This document shows positions 45,574 through 57,069 of a DNA stretch of 64,000 nt, in pieces. How positions within the stretch are numbered: position 1 is the stretch's first letter; each line of letters starts with the position of its first letter. The notes under the pieces were generated by a model that saw only the letters and a list, made by a program, of their open reading frames with translations, was not told where the DNA came from and made no database searches. Source of the DNA: Oleiphilus sp. GTDB lineage: Bacteria; Pseudomonadota; Gammaproteobacteria; Pseudomonadales; Oleiphilaceae. A program made the position numbers and the translations under genes. The stretch is from positions 20,604-84,603 of the forward strand of contig PZPK01000020.1 in the NCBI GenBank assembly GCA_006212045.1. Direction: 5' to 3'.

Positions 45574-47820
45574 TTATGCATTTCGCTTGCGCCGCACATC
45601 AATGATATTGGGCAACTGCTTCACTTTGGCAAGCACACGCCCCAGGGCATCCAGAGAACTGATCTCCATCATCAGCGTAATCATGGCCGTGTTTTCCTGA
45701 GGATCAGAGAAGGTATTCACCCCGGTAACATTGACCCGCTCATTCGCCAGCACTGTCGTAATATCGCGCAACAAGCCTTCCCGGTCATAGGCCTGCACTT
45801 CGATCGTGACACTGTAGACGGCTTCCGGGGACTGGCCCCAGGAAACCTCGATGATACGGTTGGGTTCCATATCCTCGAGCTGCAAAACGTTCATGCAGTC
45901 CTGTCGATGGATCGAAACGCCCCGCCCAACAGTGATGTAGCCGACAATGGGGTCACCCGGCACGGGATTGCAGCAATGCGCCATCGTTGTCAGCAGGCGC
46001 CCCACCCCTTTGATCTTGATATCTTCCGAAGCGTCAGGCTGTTTTTTGGCCTGTCTGGGCATGCCCAGCCTCAAATCAAGCTGCTGTTCTTTCGGGTGCA
46101 GTATCTTCTGGGCCACGTGGGCAACATGTGTGGGTTTGAGGTCTCCCGCACCAATCGCCGCAAACATATCGTCCGGGTTTTTATGGTGGGTTTGTTCCGC
46201 CAGTTCTTTAAACGCGATGTCGCCTATCGAGAGGCGTTTGAACTCGTCTTCCAGCAGGGCACGACCATCGACGATGTTCTGTCCCCGATCCTGCTGTTTA
46301 AACCAGTGTGCCACCTTTGCTCGCGACCGCGACGTCTGAATATAACCAAGACTAGGATTCAGCCAGTCACGACTTGGCGCAGGATTGTTCGATGTCAGAA
46401 TCTGAACCTGTTCGCCAGTGCGCAGTGGGTAGGTCAGCGGGACAATGCGGCCATTGACTTTGGCTCCCCGGCAGGCATGCCCCACTTCTGTATGCACACG
46501 ATAAGCGAAGTCCACCGGCGTCGCACCATTCGGCAGGTCCACGACATGACCGTCAGGCGTAAATACATAGATACGATCCGCCCCGACATCCGCACTGAGC
46601 TGATTGGCAATCTCCGAAACATCACCCACCTCTTCCTGCCACTCCAATACCTGGCGCAGCCAGTTGATTTTCTCTTCGTAGGAATTGGATTTGTTGCGGG
46701 TATCCGTCCCTTTGTATCGCCAGTGCGCACAGACACCCAATTCGGCCTCTTCATGCATATCGTAGGTACGAATCTGCACCTCCATCACCTTGCCTTCCGG
46801 GCCGATCACAGCCGTATGCAAGGAGCGGTAGCCATTTTCCTTGGGGTTGGCGATATAATCATCAAACTCGTAGGGGATATGACGCCAGAGCGAATGCACG
46901 ACGCCGAGTGCCGCATAACAATCAGGAATACTCGGCACCAGCACACGAAACGCCCGGATATCGTAGATTTCGGAAAAGTCGAGATTCTTGCGGCGCATCT
47001 TACGCCAGATACTGTAGATATGCTTGCTGCGCCCGACGACCTCGCCCTTGATATGCGCATTCTCGAGTTCCAACTTTATTTTGTCGGTCACACGCTTGAT
47101 AAACTCATCGCGATCCAGTCTGCGCTCATCCAGCAACTTGGCGATTTTTTTGTAAGCACTGCCGTGCAGATACCTGAATGAGAGATCTTCCAGCTCCCAT
47201 TTGATGTAACCAATCCCCAGCCGGTGTGCCAGCGGTGCGTAGATATCAAAAACTTCACGGGCGACGCGTTGGCGTTTTTCCTCACGGGCGTTTTTCACCG
47301 CTCGAATGGCACAGGTCCGCTCGGCGAGTTTGATCAGCACCACACGAACGTCATCAATCATGGTGACCAGCATTTTGCGCACATTATCGATCTGCCCCTG
47401 GCTCTGGCCAAGCACAGAACCGCGATAATGCCGGTGGGTTGAAGAGATGGCCGCCATCTGGGCAACCCCTTCAATCAGCTTGGCGACATTCTCGCCAAAC
47501 TCTTTGCGTACACGTTCAATGGGCATTTTTTCTTCGCGCACCGCGCGATAGAGAATGCCGGCAATGATGGCGTCCTGATCCAGCTCCAGTCCCACAAGGA
47601 TCTGCGCCATTTCGAGACCAATCTTGAAACTGTTGTGATCACCGCCCCAGCGTCGGTCTTCGGAATGGGGATTGGACTCAATCTCCAAACCGGTATAACA
47701 GGCTTTACGCACTTGTTCGATATCTTCAAAGTCTGCGACCTGACTAATATTGTCCAACCACTGTTCGGCCCCTTCCCGGCCCACAGCATTGGCAATGTAG
47801 TCTTCTCTTACTTTGACCAT
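45574..47820 (-). CDS. relA: GTP pyrophosphokinase RelA (ppGpp synthetase)
   Basis: Makes (p)ppGpp on ribosomes carrying uncharged tRNA. 748 residues: a degenerate HD hydrolase domain (GILYRAVREE where SpoT has HD), synthetase domain with IYDIRAFRVLV and VMEVQIRTYDMHEEAE, TGS domain (YVFTPDGHVVDLPNGATPVDFAY), a Zn-finger/CC region (CCNPVPGDPI) and an ACT domain. Loss of the HD site marks it as synthetase-only RelA. In the operon cysM-rlmD-relA-mazG, 18 bases after rlmD. Confidence 0.97.
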   Translation of the reverse strand: MVKVREDYIANAVGREGAEQWLDNISQVADFEDIEQVRKACYTGLEIESNPHSEDRRWGGDHNSFKIGLEMAQILVGLELDQDAIIAGILYRAVREEKMPIERVRKEFGENVAKLIEGVAQMAAISSTHRHYRGSVLGQSQGQIDNVRKMLVTMIDDVRVVLIKLAERTCAIRAVKNAREEKRQRVAREVFDIYAPLAHRLGIGYIKWELEDLSFRYLHGSAYKKIAKLLDERRLDRDEFIKRVTDKIKLELENAHIKGEVVGRSKHIYSIWRKMRRKNLDFSEIYDIRAFRVLVPSIPDCYAALGVVHSLWRHIPYEFDDYIANPKENGYRSLHTAVIGPEGKVMEVQIRTYDMHEEAELGVCAHWRYKGTDTRNKSNSYEEKINWLRQVLEWQEEVGDVSEIANQLSADVGADRIYVFTPDGHVVDLPNGATPVDFAYRVHTEVGHACRGAKVNGRIVPLTYPLRTGEQVQILTSNNPAPSRDWLNPSLGYIQTSRSRAKVAHWFKQQDRGQNIVDGRALLEDEFKRLSIGDIAFKELAEQTHHKNPDDMFAAIGAGDLKPTHVAHVAQKILHPKEQQLDLRLGMPRQAKKQPDASEDIKIKGVGRLLTTMAHCCNPVPGDPIVGYITVGRGVSIHRQDCMNVLQLEDMEPNRIIEVSWGQSPEAVYSVTIEVQAYDREGLLRDITTVLANERVNVTGVNTFSDPQENTAMITLMMEISSLDALGRVLAKVKQLPNIIDVRRKRNA

Positions 47821-47838
47821 AACAGCCCCATTTCGGGT

Positions 47839-49212
47839 TCAGTTTTTTTCAAATAACGCGATCGACTCGACATGTGTGGTATGCGGAAACATATCCATCA
47901 CACCGGCCTTGAGCATACGATAGCCTTTCTCCACCAGGACCCCTGCATCACGTGCAAGCGTCGCCGGGTTACAGGATACATACACCACCCTCTGGGCATC
48001 AAATTTGGTCAGATAACTGACGACATCAAGCGCGCCGGAACGCGGTGGGTCTATCAGGATCTTGTCGAAACCCTCGCGTGCCCAGTCTTCGGAGGTGAAA
48101 TCCGACTGCAGATTGGCCGCGGAAAAACGGACATTGGTCAAGCCATTGCGTTGCGCGTTCTCACGTCCCCGCTCGACCATTGCCTCATCCCCTTCCACAC
48201 CAACGACCGTACCCGCCTGTGTCGCCAAAGGCAGGGTAAAATTGCCCAGACCACAAAACAGATCCAGAACCCGGTCTTCCGGCTGGATATCCAGCCAATC
48301 GATCGCGCGTTGCACCATATTGCGATTGATCTCCACATTCACTTGAGTGAAATCCATTGGGTGAAATGCCATCGAAACCTTATCGGAGTTCCGGTTTTTG
48401 TTCAGGATCTCAAGATCATAGTACAGGCGTTCTTCCCCTGATTCGGGCCAGAGTTTGTGTACCGTAGACACCCCCCCGGGCTGCAGGTAGATAGCGAATG
48501 CATGCTGCTTGCCAAAAACTTTCAGCTTCTCAAGATCTTCATCCGTCAATGGCGCCATATGCCGCACCACCAGTGCAACGCCATCCTTTTCCGGATCTTT
48601 CTGGTCTTCGCCCATTGCGACTTCAAACTGGGGCAATTCACGGTAAACACTCAAAGACGCCACAAGTTCGCGCAGCGCCAGCAATTCATGCCCTATTCTG
48701 GGATCCAGTACTTCACATTGCTGGATATCCGCAATGAAGCTGTTGCGCTTTTCCCGAAAACCCACCAGCACTTCTTCACGCTTGGCAACATAGCGGGCAC
48801 CCAGACGCGCCTTGGTGCGATAACCCGCAGAGGGTCCGCGCATAGGTTCTACCCAGTGCTCCGGCTCAAGGTTGCCGAAATGCTCAAACTGCTCTTTTAA
48901 TACCGCCTGCTTAAACTGGATTTGTGCATCACTCGCCATATGCTGCAAACTGCAGCCTCCACAAATTTGTGCGTGCTGACACGGGGGTTCAACACGCTCG
49001 GCTGAGGCGTCCAGCACCTCAAGCGTTTTCAACTCATCAAATTTTCCACGGCTATCGGTAAACTGGGCAAGCACAGTTTCACCCGGCAGAGCACCTTCTA
49101 CAAACTGGGTTTTACCATCACTTTTGGCGATACCCCGACCTTCATGACTTAAGTTTATGATATTGCACTGAACGGGTTCCTGAGGGAGCTTCTTTCTTCT
49201 GCGTCTGGCCAT
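47839..49212 (-). CDS. rlmD: 23S rRNA (uracil-1939-C5)-methyltransferase
   Basis: SAM-dependent m5U1939 methyltransferase. 457 residues: basic N-terminus (MARRRRKK), TRAM domain (about 16-75), an iron-sulfur cluster site [14 protein letters not shown] plus a later Cys, then the methyltransferase domain with [15 protein letters not shown] and the catalytic [10 protein letters not shown]. Arrangement before relA is the usual one in pseudomonads and relatives. Confidence 0.97.
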   Translation of the reverse strand: MARRRRKKLPQEPVQCNIINLSHEGRGIAKSDGKTQFVEGALPGETVLAQFTDSRGKFDELKTLEVLDASAERVEPPCQHAQICGGCSLQHMASDAQIQFKQAVLKEQFEHFGNLEPEHWVEPMRGPSAGYRTKARLGARYVAKREEVLVGFREKRNSFIADIQQCEVLDPRIGHELLALRELVASLSVYRELPQFEVAMGEDQKDPEKDGVALVVRHMAPLTDEDLEKLKVFGKQHAFAIYLQPGGVSTVHKLWPESGEERLYYDLEILNKNRNSDKVSMAFHPMDFTQVNVEINRNMVQRAIDWLDIQPEDRVLDLFCGLGNFTLPLATQAGTVVGVEGDEAMVERGRENAQRNGLTNVRFSAANLQSDFTSEDWAREGFDKILIDPPRSGALDVVSYLTKFDAQRVVYVSCNPATLARDAGVLVEKGYRMLKAGVMDMFPHTTHVESIALFEKN

Positions 49213-49253
49213 AGCCTGTTTTACATCTCTTTCTGATCAAGTTACTGAATTGG

Positions 49254-50144
49254 CTAACTGTCAAATACACCAGTGGAAAGATAACGGTCGCCGCGGTCAC
49301 AAATAATGGCGACGATCACCGCATTTTCAAGTTCACGTGACAGTCTAAGCGCGCCAGCCACGGCACCTCCAGACGATACGCCGCAGAATATACCTTCCTG
49401 CATGGCCAGTGCTTTCATCGTCTTCTCGGCCTCTTCCTGCCCCATATCAATGACCCGGTCCACACGTGAGGCATCGAAAATGCTTGGCAGATAAGCCTCA
49501 GGCCAGCGGCGAATCCCCGGAATGGAAGCACCCTCAATCGGTTGCAGGCCCACGATCTGAATTTCCGGATTCTGTTCCTTTAGATACGCAGAGGTGCCCA
49601 TGATCGTGCCCGTGGTCCCCATAGAACTGACAAAATGCGTAATTTTTCCTTCTGACTGTCGCCAGATCTCCGGCCCGGTACCGACATAATGTGCACGCGG
49701 GTTGTCGGCATTGCCAAACTGGTCCAGCACTTTACCTTTGCCTTCGCGCTGCATTTGCTGAGCAAGATCACGCGCACCTTCCATGCTCTCTTCGCGCGTG
49801 ACGTGAATAATTTCCGCACCGTAGGCGGCCATCGAAGCCTTACGTTCCGCACTCATATTGTCGGGCATAATCAGGATCATTTTGTAGCCCTTGATCGCAG
49901 CCGCCATCGCAAGTGCAATGCCTGTATTGCCACTGGTTGCTTCAATCAGGGTATCACCAGGACTGATTTCTCCCCGTGCCTCAGCCTGTTGAATCATGCT
50001 CATCGCCGGGCGATCCTTGACAGACCCTGCTGGATTATTGCCTTCAAGCTTTAATAGAATGGTGTTACTGGTATCACCGGGAAGACGTTGCAGTCTAACC
50101 AGCGGCGTATTACCGACATAATCTTCTATCGTTGGAAATGACAT
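49254..50144 (-). CDS. cysM: Cysteine synthase B
   Basis: PLP enzyme making cysteine (or S-sulfocysteine from thiosulfate) out of O-acetylserine. 296 residues from the ATG preceded by AAGGGGGG; the frame opens earlier at 50246. NTPLVRL, the PLP lysine in GSVKDRPA, and [10 protein letters not shown] are the hallmarks, and the short CysM length separates it from CysK. Divergent from the gacS/barA-type gene, first in the cysM-rlmD-relA-mazG series. Confidence 0.96.
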   Translation of the reverse strand: MSFPTIEDYVGNTPLVRLQRLPGDTSNTILLKLEGNNPAGSVKDRPAMSMIQQAEARGEISPGDTLIEATSGNTGIALAMAAAIKGYKMILIMPDNMSAERKASMAAYGAEIIHVTREESMEGARDLAQQMQREGKGKVLDQFGNADNPRAHYVGTGPEIWRQSEGKITHFVSSMGTTGTIMGTSAYLKEQNPEIQIVGLQPIEGASIPGIRRWPEAYLPSIFDASRVDRVIDMGQEEAEKTMKALAMQEGIFCGVSSGGAVAGALRLSRELENAVIVAIICDRGDRYLSTGVFDS

Positions 50145-50286
50145 TTGTCCCCCCTTTATCGGGTTCTCAGGAAACAGTAATGGGTTGGAGTTTGAGCGGC
50201 ATGATACACTGAGCCGCTCAGGATTACCTGAAAAAGTCATTTTCAACAGTACGGGCGCAAGCGCCGACCAACGTCAAATATGGGCC

Positions 50287-53031
50287 ATGAAACCTTATAC
50301 GCTTAAAACCCGTATTCTCGTGCCTTCGAGCGCACTTACTCTGCTTCTGGTATTGCTGGTCACCTGGCATCTTTGCCTCAGGCATCTGGATTTTCTCGAG
50401 CAAAATTTCACCCGTCACCTAGACTATCTGAGCCATTCGAGCGCCATCCGCCTTGGAAATCTGGATCAACTGCATGCAGGCCCGGAAATGTCACAGATAG
50501 CCAGCGCCCTGCTGCATTCCCCACTCGTTAACTCGGTCACCATACTCAATGCGAACAAGACATTGCTGTTGCGCAAAGGCGAAAGCTTTGGGCTGAAGCA
50601 GATCATTCGCGACTTCCCGACCCGGGCTTCGGCGCTGATTAATGCCGGTCGGGAAGCTGTTTTCATAGTGCCAATCAGGCAGACACAGGAGTCTGGGCCC
50701 GGTGATCTGAAAGGCTGGATGCTGGTTGAACCGGAAACCAGTGATTTTGCAAAAAGCAAGGCCAGCGCCATTCAGGAAGCGGTTGGTTATTTCATTCTTG
50801 TGTCGGCCCTTATCATCCTGTTTATGCGTTATCTCGCTAATCGTATCAGTACCCCCATCAGACAAATATCCGAAACCATTGAAATCATCATGCAGGGTGA
50901 TTTGAGTCAGCGGGTCAGCCCGAAAAAATCTGCCGAATTGATTGCCATGGAAAATGGCATCAATCAGCTGGCCAATCGTTTGCGGCAGACCGAGGCTGCC
51001 ATGAAGAGCGAAATCCGAAAAACCACGGAAGACTTACGCGAAACACTCGAGACGATCGAAGTACAGAATGTAGAACTGGACATAGCGAGAAAGCAAGCTG
51101 TACTCGCAAACCGCACTAAATCGGAATTTCTGGCCAATATGAGCCACGAAATACGCACCCCACTGAACGGCATCATTGGATTTACCAATCTGCTATTGAA
51201 GAGTCCCTTGCGCAGACGCCAGAAAGAGCACTTGTCGACGATAAAAAAATCGTCCGAAATTCTGCTGCTGATCATCAACGACATCCTTGACTTTTCAAAA
51301 ATTGAAGCCGGAAAACTTCTACTGGACAAGGGTAAGGTTGAAGTAAGGGACCTGATCGATGATGTCGTGATGATGATGGCGCCCACCGCGCATGCCAAAA
51401 ATCTGGAACTGGTGCACCTGCATTATCAGGATGTCCCCGACAGCATTATCGGTGATTCCCTGCGCATCAAACAGGTCGTCACAAATCTGGTCAATAACGC
51501 AGTCAAGTTTACCCAATCTGGAGAAGTAGTGATTCGAGTAATGCTCCATGAGCACGACTTTGATGAGTCCCAGGAAGCCATCAAGATATCGATCTCGGAT
51601 ACCGGTGTCGGTCTCTCCAGAGCACAACAGCACTCCATTTTTAAGGCCTTCTCTCAGGCCGATGCATCGACGGCGCGAAACTATGGCGGTACCGGCCTGG
51701 GCCTGACCATCTGTAAAAAACTGATTGAGCAGATGGGCGGCGTGATTGGTTTTGACAGCGAACTGGGACAAGGCTCTACGTTCTGGTTCACCCTACCAAT
51801 TGAGACCAATGCTGGCAGTGCAGAAGTGCACGATCAAAGTCTGCTCGCCGGGATGCACGGCCTCTGCTTTGAGCAGCATGGGGCGCCCAAGCTGGCCCTT
51901 CAGCATCTGTTGAACAGCTGGCAAGTCAGCTATACCTTCTGTGACACACTCGAGCGGCTCGAACAAATGGCCTTCGACCAGCCCGGGGACTTTGATTTTA
52001 TCTGTCTGGCCCTGGACAAAAAGCAGCTCAAGTTAAAACCAGCTGTTGCAATGATGAAGGCCCTGCGAAAGGCTGATTACAAAGTCGCGCTGGTAACACC
52101 AACGCTGGAAGATTACAGTTCAGAAGTCATTGATCTCGCAGCCGTTCACATTATCAAACCGCTAACATACAACCGGGCATACAACGGATTTTGCGAGCTC
52201 TTTTCGAAGGCGGTCCCGACCACCGATGCCGCTGATGTTTTGGCCACCCGCCATCTAAGCAGTGACTACAAGGTGCTGGTGGTTGATGACAATGACATCA
52301 ACCTGTCGCTGATCAGCTCAATTCTGGATGACCTGGGAATCCGCTGTGACAGCGCAAAAGACGGCTTCGAAGCATTGCGCTTGTGCGAAGAATATCACTA
52401 CCCGGTTATCTATATGGATATTCAGATGCCTGGCATGGATGGCATACAAACCATGAAAAAACTACGTAACCAACAACCTGCCTATCAGGAGTCCGCCATT
52501 ATCGCCCTGACGGCCTATGCCTTGCCACAGGAAAAGCAGGCTTTTCTGGGTCATGGCTTCGACACACTGATCACCAAACCGGTGCGCGAACAGAACCTGT
52601 TCGAAACGCTGAATAAATATTTGCCGGACTGCAAGGTCATCGATTTCCCCGATGTGGTGCCACCAGAACAATTGCAACTGCCGGAACAAGGGGACAAGGC
52701 AGTCATTGATATTCCAGAGGGCATCCACCTCTGTAACGGAAATGAAGCGCTCGCACAGGAGTTTCTCGACAAATTGATCACCAGCCTGCCTGAGGAAAAA
52801 CAGGCGCTGGATACCTTACTGAACAATGAAGATTGGGACGCCTTGGAGGATGCCGTGCACAAGCTGCATGGCGCCTGCCATTACTGTGGAGTCCCTCGCC
52901 TGCGGCAAGCCGCCCGGGAGGCAGAACATGCACTGAAAACCCGCTCGGCCAATGTCGACCAATCCTGTAAAACGCTGTTGTCCGAGATTGATCGCGTCAT
53001 CAGTCTTCCGGCAGGAAAGGCTCTCGTCTGA
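50287..53031 (+). CDS. gacS: Hybrid sensor histidine kinase, GacS/BarA type
   Basis: 914 residues. Inner-membrane sensor with helices near 8-28 and 167-183, periplasmic loop between, HAMP (about 184-236), HisKA with phospho-His287 ([13 protein letters not shown]), ATPase domain with [11 protein letters not shown], a degenerate receiver-like stretch (about 520-640), a receiver domain with DDND and phospho-Asp711 ([10 protein letters not shown]), and a C-terminal Hpt with His858 (HKLHGA). This full phosphorelay and the divergent cysM/relA block are the classic gacS/barA setting. It controls the Csr/Rsm small-RNA system through GacA/UvrY. Confidence 0.94.
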   Translation: MKPYTLKTRILVPSSALTLLLVLLVTWHLCLRHLDFLEQNFTRHLDYLSHSSAIRLGNLDQLHAGPEMSQIASALLHSPLVNSVTILNANKTLLLRKGESFGLKQIIRDFPTRASALINAGREAVFIVPIRQTQESGPGDLKGWMLVEPETSDFAKSKASAIQEAVGYFILVSALIILFMRYLANRISTPIRQISETIEIIMQGDLSQRVSPKKSAELIAMENGINQLANRLRQTEAAMKSEIRKTTEDLRETLETIEVQNVELDIARKQAVLANRTKSEFLANMSHEIRTPLNGIIGFTNLLLKSPLRRRQKEHLSTIKKSSEILLLIINDILDFSKIEAGKLLLDKGKVEVRDLIDDVVMMMAPTAHAKNLELVHLHYQDVPDSIIGDSLRIKQVVTNLVNNAVKFTQSGEVVIRVMLHEHDFDESQEAIKISISDTGVGLSRAQQHSIFKAFSQADASTARNYGGTGLGLTICKKLIEQMGGVIGFDSELGQGSTFWFTLPIETNAGSAEVHDQSLLAGMHGLCFEQHGAPKLALQHLLNSWQVSYTFCDTLERLEQMAFDQPGDFDFICLALDKKQLKLKPAVAMMKALRKADYKVALVTPTLEDYSSEVIDLAAVHIIKPLTYNRAYNGFCELFSKAVPTTDAADVLATRHLSSDYKVLVVDDNDINLSLISSILDDLGIRCDSAKDGFEALRLCEEYHYPVIYMDIQMPGMDGIQTMKKLRNQQPAYQESAIIALTAYALPQEKQAFLGHGFDTLITKPVREQNLFETLNKYLPDCKVIDFPDVVPPEQLQLPEQGDKAVIDIPEGIHLCNGNEALAQEFLDKLITSLPEEKQALDTLLNNEDWDALEDAVHKLHGACHYCGVPRLRQAAREAEHALKTRSANVDQSCKTLLSEIDRVISLPAGKALV

Positions 53032-53177
53032 CGCACATCAGGGAATTGGTGACGCTCGAATAGTTTCAGCCTCTCATTTTGACGACAAATTCCTATTATA
53101 CAGCGCACATTCAAGTAAAATCCCTGATCCTGGTCGATCAACGAATTCCTGTATATTAATTTGGACACCGCGATTTC

Positions 53178-55667
53178 ATGCTTTACCGAGACTCAATCTT
53201 TTCCCTTTTCTCCATTGGTCTGGTCATCACCCTCATCAGCGGATGCGGTGTTCCGGGCCTTGGTGGTAGCGACAGTACCAGCACTGACAGCCGTTCAGAC
53301 GGCGTCAAGAGCACGATCGTGCTGAACATCGAAGCAACAAGCGGCATGCTGAGAACAGATGATGTCGCTTCAAGCGCCAGTTTCCGGGATGTTTTTTTTG
53401 ACTGGATCACCCCCCGCAAAGCCCACGCTTTAAGAGGCTTGAACCGTGTGACGTCACTGTCCACGAGCGCAATATCCGTTGTTGCCCTCGGCCCGAATCT
53501 GACAGACCCGGTATCAACAAACGTACCGGAACATTTTGTTGAAGAACTTGATTCCGGTGGCGGCTATGCCATTAAATTCAAAGACAAGCTCGAACCTCAA
53601 ATTAATCTGGTGGTAAGAGTGCGACTGCCCAATGAGCGATTCTTCTATGGCCCACTCTACGAAACGGGGGCGACAGAAAGCGCTTCGCTGAACCCGATCG
53701 ACATCAACATCGGCACGACCTACGTCATTACCAGACTGTTTGAGTCGATTACCACCAGCGAGCAACTGGAACAACATCTGCCCTGTGCCAATCGCTTCGC
53801 AGATTGTCAAACACAGCATCAGGCGAAGGTGCAAATGTTAAGGAGCATTGCCGCCAATGCCGGGCTTTATGAAATTGAGTTTGACTCCTTGCTGACCTAT
53901 TCCCAGTCGCTTGCGCTTTTGGAGCAGAACACCGGATTTGCCACGACGGTGGATAGCGCCATCAGTGAACTGCTACGAACTGAATCTCCGATTGCACTGG
54001 GCACCAGAAGATCCGAATACCCCCTGGATGCGACCCCATGGACGCGCGAATACAACAGCGCCTATTTCAATATCGGCTTTAACAATTTCGAACCGGAGAA
54101 CCCCAGCAATGAAGTGGTCATTTCGGCCGCCAGCTCGGATCTGGTTGCCAAGCAGGATGACGAACTTCGAAATACCTTCCCGATCTACCCGAAGCTGATC
54201 ACCAGCACAGATGTTAGGGAAATCCGGCGTGAAGGCATTGTTCCCCAAATCCCTTTCACCCGAACGCCCCTTTATATCAGCGGAGGCGGCACGCATAATA
54301 TTTTGACCAACACACCTATCAAGTTCTTTAGTGCCTTGCCCAGCGATGTTGATATTGATGATTCTCTAACCACTGACGATGGTTTAAGCGGTGCTATCTT
54401 CAGCCGTTTCCTGTCAACGGAAAGCAATATACTGCTGGATCGTGATGTCCCTCAGCAGATTCCGGTTCCGGAAGGCGGCATCGATGGCGGCCTGCCTGCC
54501 TATGGCTGGAACTACGACCCGGTGTATACGAGGCTCTATCAATCCAACAGTGTCACACCCACCTTTACCTCCGCCGATTTTGTAGACGGTATACGGATTG
54601 AGGTCGATATGCTCTCGGAACCCTCCTGGCTCACAGCCGCTTACTATGGCGGCGGTAAATCTTTCACGCTACAGGATGTCAGCAACGGCGGATTTCGTGC
54701 CGACGAAATTCGGGAAGAACTGAACCTTTATCATTGGGAAGTGCATGGCCAGGAGGCATACGAAGGTTTTGATACTGATGCCATTACCGGCAAGCAATAC
54801 GGCGTTATCGGCTACAGCATTGAACTGGCCGACGTGGAGACATCCATCCGGGTTCACGCAGACACCTTCCGCTGGTCTGCCAGCAGCACCCAAATGGTCG
54901 AAACACAACCGGACGATCACTATCAGTCCAGAACACTTGAACGCGCGGTCGCGGGCACGATGTCTGAAACCGGGCCAACTAGCAATGCGTCATCCAATTC
55001 GAGAGGGTATTTTCTGATTGAAACCGAAGTCTCTACTGACGACAGCAGGAATAGAGGCTTGCTGGGGCTGGATGGTGGCGCAGACGCACCCTTGGGACAC
55101 GCCAGTGACAACGGCAAATACCTGGCCTTCTCTATGAATACTGATAGCAAAGGCCGAGGCCTGATACTCGCCTCAGAGCTGCGCGACCTGACACCCGACT
55201 TTGACAGCACGCCAGTCAAGTTCAATCTTCAGGGCAATGTTTTCGAGATGAGTACCAGTGCGAACACACTTCGCAATATCACAGGCTCAAGTATCGAAAT
55301 ATCGGAAAGCAGCACTGAAGATTGCGAGGCCAGCCTCAGCCTGAAATATTTGAAGTCTGTCCATAATAGAGATAACAATACCATTTCAAACAGTACATCG
55401 GACTCGGATGTAGAGGATGGCCTGGATGAAGCATTGCTGTCCGCCAGCAGCGCAAGTTGCTCGATCAACGGCAGTGAGATAGAAATCAGCTTTGATAATA
55501 TCCTAGAAAACGGCCTCGACCTGACACTGAAAGGCTTCGTCACGCAATCTTCGGATGAAAGCAGTGACCCCGGAAACCTGATGAATCTGCTGTGGATTCA
55601 GTCCGGCGCACTGGGACTGGTCTTTGCACAGAGGGATCAGGCCCTGGCTGCGGCGTTCGACGAATAA
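53178..55667 (+). CDS. Large lipoprotein of unknown function
   Basis: 829 residues with lipoprotein signal peptide ending at Cys23 (LISGC), then a Ser/Thr/Asp/Gly-rich linker and an extended, mostly beta-rich and acidic body with no repeat or catalytic motif I recognise. The 600-780 region is notably Ser/Asp/Asn-rich. Likely anchored in the outer membrane and possibly surface-exposed. It stands 3 bases from the DUF1232 gene, so the two share a transcript. Not assigned to any family. Confidence 0.8.
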   Translation: MLYRDSIFSLFSIGLVITLISGCGVPGLGGSDSTSTDSRSDGVKSTIVLNIEATSGMLRTDDVASSASFRDVFFDWITPRKAHALRGLNRVTSLSTSAISVVALGPNLTDPVSTNVPEHFVEELDSGGGYAIKFKDKLEPQINLVVRVRLPNERFFYGPLYETGATESASLNPIDINIGTTYVITRLFESITTSEQLEQHLPCANRFADCQTQHQAKVQMLRSIAANAGLYEIEFDSLLTYSQSLALLEQNTGFATTVDSAISELLRTESPIALGTRRSEYPLDATPWTREYNSAYFNIGFNNFEPENPSNEVVISAASSDLVAKQDDELRNTFPIYPKLITSTDVREIRREGIVPQIPFTRTPLYISGGGTHNILTNTPIKFFSALPSDVDIDDSLTTDDGLSGAIFSRFLSTESNILLDRDVPQQIPVPEGGIDGGLPAYGWNYDPVYTRLYQSNSVTPTFTSADFVDGIRIEVDMLSEPSWLTAAYYGGGKSFTLQDVSNGGFRADEIREELNLYHWEVHGQEAYEGFDTDAITGKQYGVIGYSIELADVETSIRVHADTFRWSASSTQMVETQPDDHYQSRTLERAVAGTMSETGPTSNASSNSRGYFLIETEVSTDDSRNRGLLGLDGGADAPLGHASDNGKYLAFSMNTDSKGRGLILASELRDLTPDFDSTPVKFNLQGNVFEMSTSANTLRNITGSSIEISESSTEDCEASLSLKYLKSVHNRDNNTISNSTSDSDVEDGLDEALLSASSASCSINGSEIEISFDNILENGLDLTLKGFVTQSSDESSDPGNLMNLLWIQSGALGLVFAQRDQALAAAFDE

Positions 55668-55670
55668 GCA

Positions 55671-56012
55671 ATGTCAGATTCGAACCGTACCATCACCAAG
55701 CAGAAACTGGTACGCAAGATCCTGCAATCCTTCAGGTTGGTTGGCAGGGAAGCCGTCTATCATGCACTTGTGCTGTTCCATACCTTGCGTGCACCGGATA
55801 CACCGCCATGGTGTAAAAGTGTCGCATTGGGCGCGCTGGCGTATTTCATCAGTATGATTGATGGCATTCCGGATCTGACACCGGTATTGGGTTACACTGA
55901 TGATGTCGCCCTGATGGCCGCGACACTAGCCACCATCTCGACCCATGTCACCCCTGAAATAAAAGACAAAGCGCAGCAGGATGCCGACAGGCTGTTTCCG
56001 GAAAACCGCTGA
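55671..56012 (+). CDS. DUF1232 (YkvA-like) membrane protein
   Basis: 113 residues. The motif PPWCKSVALGALAYFISMIDGIPDLTPVLGYTDDVALMAATLAT is the DUF1232 core, a short hydrophobic hairpin of unknown function. Starts 3 bases after the lipoprotein stop, with translational coupling likely. Confidence 0.88.
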   Translation: MSDSNRTITKQKLVRKILQSFRLVGREAVYHALVLFHTLRAPDTPPWCKSVALGALAYFISMIDGIPDLTPVLGYTDDVALMAATLATISTHVTPEIKDKAQQDADRLFPENR

Positions 56013-56100
56013 AGCACTTTGTTCCAGTTGCCCTTATTGAATACCATTCGGCCAAAAGCTAGACTTCCCCTCACATTTTATCCAAAGGTTGTTTATACGC

Positions 56101-56997
56101 ATGCTGCGCTTTCTGCCGGGACCACTAAAAGGTTCACTCATTGTTTTAATCGTCATTCTTAACACATTAGTCTGGATGCCTATCCTGGTTGTGGGCGCTC
56201 TGCTGAAGCTCGCCATCCCCGCACCACTAGTCAGAAAAATCACCACCAGACTATCCATTGCATCCGCAACCAACTGGGTGTCGATCAACAGTTTTATGTT
56301 CGTTCTCTTTCACCGAATTGAGTGGGATGTAACCGGGCTGGAGGGGCTAAGCCGCGACGAATGGTATCTGGTCAATAGTAATCACCAGTCCTGGGCAGAC
56401 ATCCCTATCGTACAGAAAGTACTTAACAGAAAGGTGCCGATGCTGAAATTCTTCCTGAAACAGGAACTCATTTGGGTACCGTTCCTGGGCTTGTGCTGGT
56501 GGGCACTGGACTTCCCATTCATGAAACGTTTCAGTGCCGAACAGATCCGGAAAAACCCCTCATTGGCCGGCAAAGATCTGGAAACAACGAGAGCTGCCTG
56601 TGAGAAGTTCAAAACCACACCGGTTTCTGTATTTAACTTTCTGGAAGGCACCCGCAACACCCCGGAGAAACATGCAAAACAGGAATCTCCTTTCAGAAAC
56701 CTATTAAAGCCCAAGGCTGGTGGCGCGGCTTTTGTACTTGGCAGTATGGGTGAGCAGATGCACACCATGCTTGATATCACGATCATTTATCCTGATGGTC
56801 AAAACAGCGCTTGGGACCTGGTTTGTGGCCGAATTCAAAAGGTGCGCATTCATATCAGAACGATCGACATCCCGAAGCACTTTATCGGGAAAGACTATGC
56901 AAACGATGAAGGCTTCAAGCGCGAGTTTCAATCATGGATCAATGATTTGTGGCTGGAAAAGGACGCTCTGATTGATGAGCTCAGGCAACAACTCTAA
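56101..56997 (+). CDS. Lysophospholipid acyltransferase-like protein
   Basis: 298 residues from ATG 56101 (a TTG at 56089 is possible). Membrane helix at about 12-38, then the glycerolipid acyltransferase motif H95-QSWA-D100 (NSNHQSWADI), FLEGTRNTP and the VPFLGLCWWALDFPFMKRF segment of the YihG-like group. Probably acylates lysophospholipid or a related lipid in the inner membrane. A terminator follows. Confidence 0.92.
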   Translation: MLRFLPGPLKGSLIVLIVILNTLVWMPILVVGALLKLAIPAPLVRKITTRLSIASATNWVSINSFMFVLFHRIEWDVTGLEGLSRDEWYLVNSNHQSWADIPIVQKVLNRKVPMLKFFLKQELIWVPFLGLCWWALDFPFMKRFSAEQIRKNPSLAGKDLETTRAACEKFKTTPVSVFNFLEGTRNTPEKHAKQESPFRNLLKPKAGGAAFVLGSMGEQMHTMLDITIIYPDGQNSAWDLVCGRIQKVRIHIRTIDIPKHFIGKDYANDEGFKREFQSWINDLWLEKDALIDELRQQL

Positions 56998-57022
56998 CTT
57001 TCAATGCTAAGCCTGGAAACTG

Positions 57023-57050
57023 AAAAAGCCGACCCAGGGGTCGGCTTCTT
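57023..57050. terminator. Bidirectional terminator between acyltransferase and DUF1329 genes
   Basis: GCCGACC (57028-57034) pairs with GGTCGGC (57039-57045) around CAGG, flanked by an A-run and by CTTCTTT. It serves the plus acyltransferase gene and the convergent DUF1329 gene. Confidence 0.85.
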
Positions 57051-57069
57051 TGATGCTCCATCACCGTAA

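Noticed and set aside
45907..47181. 424-codon frame antisense to relA
   Set aside because: Shadow of the conserved relA frame, with no protein-family resemblance.
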